A stretch of 8,352 nucleotides of DNA from an uncultured Ruminococcus sp. (lineage in GTDB: Bacteria; Bacillota; Clostridia; Oscillospirales; Ruminococcaceae), in the NCBI GenBank assembly GCA_900556055.1, contig USNJ01000090.1, forward strand, positions 1 to 8,352, read 5' to 3'. Each line of letters opens with the position of its first letter. Within the stretch, counting starts at the first letter, position 1. The notes under the pieces are model-generated. The model was not told the DNA's origin, made no database searches, and worked only from the letters and a program-made list of their open reading frames with translations. Positions 6,851-8,352 of the stretch are shown here, piece by piece. Both the position numbers and the translations under genes were made by a program.

Positions 6851-6885
6851 TTCCCGACTATCTCCTTTGGTTATATTACACAAAG

Positions 6886-6901
6886 TTTCGTTTTTCCGAA
6901 A
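6886..6901. promoter_or_regulatory. Operator O1 (TTTCG-N6-CGAAA)
   Basis: TTTCGTTTTTCCGAAA has perfect 5-bp arms. It lies in the leader of the XRE transcript, about 20 bp upstream of the -35 box of the rightward promoter. Confidence 0.65.
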
Positions 6902-6919
6902 TTTTCCGCATAAAATCTC

Positions 6920-6948
6920 TTGACATTTTCGGAAATCCGAAATATAAT
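6920..6948 (+). promoter_or_regulatory. Rightward promoter of the Cro-like gene
   Basis: Exact TTGACA (6920-6925), 17-bp spacer, exact TATAAT (6943-6948). The operator at 6927-6942 fills the spacer, so a bound repressor would exclude RNA polymerase. Predicted start near 6955 gives a leader of about 125 nt to the ATG at 7079. Confidence 0.85.
6927..6942. promoter_or_regulatory. Operator O2 inside the rightward promoter
   Basis: TTTCGGAAATCCGAAA is the best operator of the set, with perfect arms TTTCG / CGAAA. It occupies essentially the whole spacer between the -35 and -10 boxes. Confidence 0.78.
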
Positions 6949-6958
6949 ATAGCCATGG

Positions 6959-6974
6959 TTTCGGAATTCCGTAA
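6959..6974. promoter_or_regulatory. Operator O3 just after the rightward start site
   Basis: TTTCGGAATTCCGTAA is palindromic except for one arm base. It sits immediately downstream of the predicted rightward transcription start and 11 bp from the -10 box. Confidence 0.65.
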
Positions 6975-7004
6975 TTATCGCTTATAAATAACAATCATGA
7001 TTTG

Positions 7005-7033
7005 ATTATATTACAAAACGGCGAAATTGTCAA
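7005..7033 (-). promoter_or_regulatory. Leftward promoter of the XRE-immA-C39-tsaD-Nudix operon
   Basis: On the minus strand, exact TTGACA (7028-7033), 17-bp spacer and exact TATAAT (7005-7010). Predicted start near 6998 gives a leader of about 150 nt before the XRE ATG at 6850. A degenerate operator (7011-7026, one perfect CGAAA arm) lies in its spacer. It faces the rightward promoter, so the two transcripts overlap by about 45 nt. Confidence 0.82.
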
Positions 7034-7040
7034 CAGAATT

Positions 7041-7056
7041 TTTCGTAAATCCGAAT
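7041..7056. promoter_or_regulatory. Operator O4 upstream of the leftward promoter
   Basis: TTTCGTAAATCCGAAT has one arm mismatch. It lies 7 bp upstream of the leftward -35 box and just before the ribosome binding site of the Cro-like gene. This position would suit either activation of the leftward promoter or a roadblock to rightward transcription. Confidence 0.6.
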
Positions 7057-7078
7057 TTAACAAAAGGAGTGATATCCA

Positions 7079-7303
7079 ATGAAAGCAGAGAAAAAGCCTT
7101 TGAACGGATTTGGTCTGACCGTAAAGCATGAGCTTGTAGACCTGAACCGAACGCAGCGATGGCTTATCGAAGAAACGAAGAAGCAGCTGCCGCACAGGTA
7201 TCTTGATTCGTCCTACCTGCAAAAGCTGATGGTCGGCGAGGTACATTCAGAGGAAGCGGAAACAGCATTTCTGACGGTGCTTGCCATGTATTCCCAATCT
7301 TAG
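7079..7303 (+). CDS. Small Cro-like helix-turn-helix protein
   Basis: A 74-aa basic protein preceded by AAAGGAG at ideal spacing before the ATG. The sequence runs FGLTVKHELVDLNRTQRWLI, then an atypical insertion, then LDSSYLQKLMVGEVHSEE. This resembles the small XRE-type regulators found opposite ImmR/CI-like repressors in phages and integrative elements of Firmicutes: a helix, a TQxxLI second helix, and a SSYLxKLMxG recognition helix. It is probably the antagonist of the XRE repressor at the shared operators, which is inference from layout. It is the only plus-strand gene of the switch; no excisionase, integrase or replication gene follows. A promoter antisense to it lies just past its stop codon. 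Confidence 0.72.
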   Translation: MKAEKKPLNGFGLTVKHELVDLNRTQRWLIEETKKQLPHRYLDSSYLQKLMVGEVHSEEAETAFLTVLAMYSQS

Positions 7304-7321
7304 CGAAAATTCCTTGAATCC

Positions 7322-7350
7322 ATAATAGCACATATGTTTCGCAAAGTCAA
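7322..7350 (-). promoter_or_regulatory. Second leftward promoter, antisense to the Cro-like gene
   Basis: On the minus strand, TTGACT (7345-7350), 17-bp spacer and TATTAT (7322-7327), with A/T-rich DNA upstream. One TTTCG half site (7337-7341) is in the spacer and another (7355-7359) lies just upstream. A transcript from here would cross the Cro-like gene antisense and then enter the XRE gene. Confidence 0.6.
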
Positions 7351-7395
7351 GTGTTTTCGGAAAATTTGTTTACATATAAATTTATTTCCGAATAA

Positions 7396-7411
7396 TTTCG
7401 CTTTTACGAAA
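7396..7411. promoter_or_regulatory. Operator O5 beyond the Cro-like gene
   Basis: TTTCGCTTTTACGAAA has perfect arms and lies about 90 bp past the Cro-like stop codon, upstream of the antisense promoter at 7322-7350. Confidence 0.6.
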
Positions 7412-7509
7412 TGCGAAAGCAAGCAACCTGCCCCGTCCAAAGACATGACCGCAGCCAAGCTCCCCACGGCGATAGATTGTGCCGCCCACCAAGCGGGCAA
7501 AGGGTGCTG

Positions 7510-7544
7510 TCAGTGGGCAGTGGTTAGTGGTCAGTGGTCAGTTG
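7510..7544. repeat. Heptanucleotide tandem repeat, five units
   Basis: Five imperfect 7-bp units: TCAGTGG, GCAGTGG, TTAGTGG, TCAGTGG, TCAGTTG. Because 7 is not a multiple of 3, any frame through it gives a repeating peptide, which explains the spurious SGQWSVV-like translation here. Confidence 0.85.
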
Positions 7545-7738
7545 TTCTGTCCCGTAAAAACGGCGAACCGAAACTCTAAATCCAACAAACAAAAGCGACA
7601 AACAAACTCTCAATCCCCCGCAAACAACAGCAACGAACTAAACCTCCCGCCCTTAACAAAATGGAACGTTAAGAGCCACAAAAGTAAGCAAACTCCCCTC
7701 CAAACCGCAAATCATATCCCTAAACCAAGATGTAAAGC

Positions 7739-7764
7739 GGGGAAAAGGGGGTGAGGGTGAAGGG
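7739..7764 (+). other. Potential G-quadruplex motif
   Basis: Four G-runs of at least three (7739-7742, 7747-7751, 7755-7757, 7762-7764) separated by loops of 3-4 bases on the plus strand, within a purine tract that continues to the palindrome. Folding is predicted only from the pattern. Confidence 0.45.
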
Positions 7765-7777
7765 AAAGAGAGTGAAG

Positions 7778-7889
7778 AGAGGAAACCGTGAGGGGGCGGG
7801 GGGAAGTCCCCGCTTTGCAAATTCAAAATCTTTGGATTTTGAATTTAGGGTTATGTTCTTCCCCCCGCCCCCTTAGGTGTCCTCTTTTC
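7778..7889. repeat. Large nested palindrome (G/C-rich outer stem, A/T-rich inner stem)
   Basis: Outer perfect 16-bp stem AGGGGGCGGGGGGAAG (7791-7806) with its complement at 7858-7873. Inner perfect 12-bp stem AAATTCAAAATC (7819-7830), loop TTTG, complement at 7835-7846. A further 6-bp pair AGAGGA / TCCTCT flanks it. The layout suits a miniature inverted-repeat or REP-like insertion; no transposase or target-site duplication was recognised. Confidence 0.75.
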
Positions 7890-8046
7890 AGAGTTCCCCA
7901 CAAACTAACCCCAACTAAATAAAGAGGTGTCAACTAGAGGAGTATGTTTAAAGCCACACATAACAACCGCATTAACGCAAACTAAAAAGCCGCAGACCAA
8001 GCAATAGCCCCTGAACTGCGGATGCCGACAGCCAAGTGACCTTCCG

Positions 8047-8352
8047 CCGTTTCTTGCGAAACGGTTGACCGATACATTATCGCCGTTCGGCGATGTTATC
8101 GGTCAATACGCCGCATGCAGGATAGATGCTCTACACTTCTTTTTTTGCGGTGTAGACTATGATGGACTGCTGTTTCTTTTTCTGCATGCGGCTTTTGGGA
8201 CTGTTGCTTTGTTTTTATGCATCTGCTTTTGTTTGTTCTGTGTTGTGGCTGATAGTTTTTTTCTCTTTATGTGAGCGAATTTTTAATTGCTGCTTGCGGA
8301 GTTTCGCCCTTGCGAGGGCGACCAGCCCTTGCCAAAGCCCAAGGGCTGGACC
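8047..8352 (+). repeat. Structured repeat element / candidate ncRNA, copy 2 (3' end cut by window edge)
   Basis: Second copy of the element at 1-312, same orientation. Helices: hairpin CCGTTTC-TTGC-GAAACGG (8047-8064); 9-bp stem 8065-8073 / 8098-8106 enclosing ATCGCC-GTTC-GGCGAT (8079-8094); the same 11-bp stem at 8110-8120 / 8182-8192; an extra hairpin TCTACAC / GTGTAGA inside it that copy 1 lacks; hairpin TCGCCCT-TGCG-AGGGCGA (8304-8321); and a 9-bp hairpin CCAGCCCTT / AAGGGCTGG (8322-8330 / 8341-8349). The last three conserved hairpins pair in both copies although their bases differ. No promoter for it was found in the preceding 100 bp. The terminator hairpin present in copy 1 would lie outside the window. 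Confidence 0.7.

Larger units (their letters stand above)
7412..8046. other. Gene-free region with repeats and palindrome
   Basis: About 630 bp with no open frame that has both a ribosome binding site and protein-like composition. It contains a heptanucleotide tandem repeat (7510-7544), an A/C-rich stretch (about 7555-7730), a G-rich polypurine tract (7739-7797), a large palindrome (7778-7889), and a spaced inverted repeat CCGCAG / CTGCGG (7990-7995 / 8016-8021) just before repeat element copy 2. Genes that would normally follow a Cro-like gene in a mobile element are absent. Confidence 0.7.

Noticed and set aside
6851..6994. N-terminal extension of the XRE repressor
   Set aside because: It begins with an unsupported TTG, crosses operators and the opposing promoter, and gives a non-homologous peptide. 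The ATG at 6850 has AAAGGAGA.
7510..7544. CRISPR-like array
   Set aside because: Units are 7 bp with no spacers and there are no cas genes in the window.
7334..7754. Open frames in the gene-free region, including one through the heptanucleotide repeat
   Set aside because: No ribosome binding sites, and the translations are repeat-derived or low complexity (Asn/Ser/Lys/Pro-rich).
1..8352. The two copies of the structured element as ends of one composite mobile element
   Set aside because: The enclosed DNA includes a housekeeping gene (tsaD) and several separate transcription units with no recombinase, and the copies are too diverged to be recent duplicates from a single insertion.

Overview
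The window looks like chromosome from a gut or rumen clostridium of the Ruminococcus / Oscillospiraceae type. This is inferred from near-balanced base composition, AGGAG-type ribosome binding sites, near-consensus sigma-A promoters, a Thr/Glu/Ser-rich BIG2-linked cell-wall lipoprotein, and a TPR / DUF4037 / DUF4125 protein.

Layout. (1) Positions 1-312 and 8047-8352 carry two diverged copies, in the same orientation, of a roughly 300-bp element. Its hairpins are conserved by compensatory changes, so it is probably a structured RNA; copy 1 ends in an intrinsic terminator. (2) 345-1600 (minus): a lipoprotein D,D-carboxypeptidase (VanY/M15B) with its own terminator and promoter. (3) 1615-3992 (plus): a strong consensus promoter, one large TPR-nucleotidyltransferase-DUF4125 gene and a bidirectional terminator. 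(4) 3996-6850 (minus): five tightly packed genes, transcribed in the order XRE repressor, ImmA/IrrE-type metallopeptidase, C39-like cysteine protease, tsaD (tRNA t6A synthesis), and a Nudix hydrolase with a zinc ribbon. (5) 6851-7411: a phage- or ICE-like genetic switch with a small Cro-like gene on the plus strand, two face-to-face consensus promoters, a third promoter antisense to the Cro-like gene, and at least five operators of the form TTTCG-N6-CGAAA. (6) 7412-8046: no gene, but a heptanucleotide tandem repeat, an A/C-rich stretch, a potential G-quadruplex and a large palindrome.

How the parts may work together. The XRE repressor, ImmA-like protease and Cro-like regulator form a lysogeny-type switch. 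In ICEBs1 the equivalent ImmA cleaves its repressor ImmR. Here the switch has no integrase, excisionase or replication genes in view. Its leftward promoter instead drives an operon running, without a visible internal promoter or terminator, into the normally essential tsaD gene. The arrangement suggests that a mobile-element switch was domesticated, or inserted upstream of tsaD, so that tRNA modification and a protease of unknown role are co-regulated with it. That is the strongest candidate here for an undescribed system. It is read from sequence only and has not been tested.
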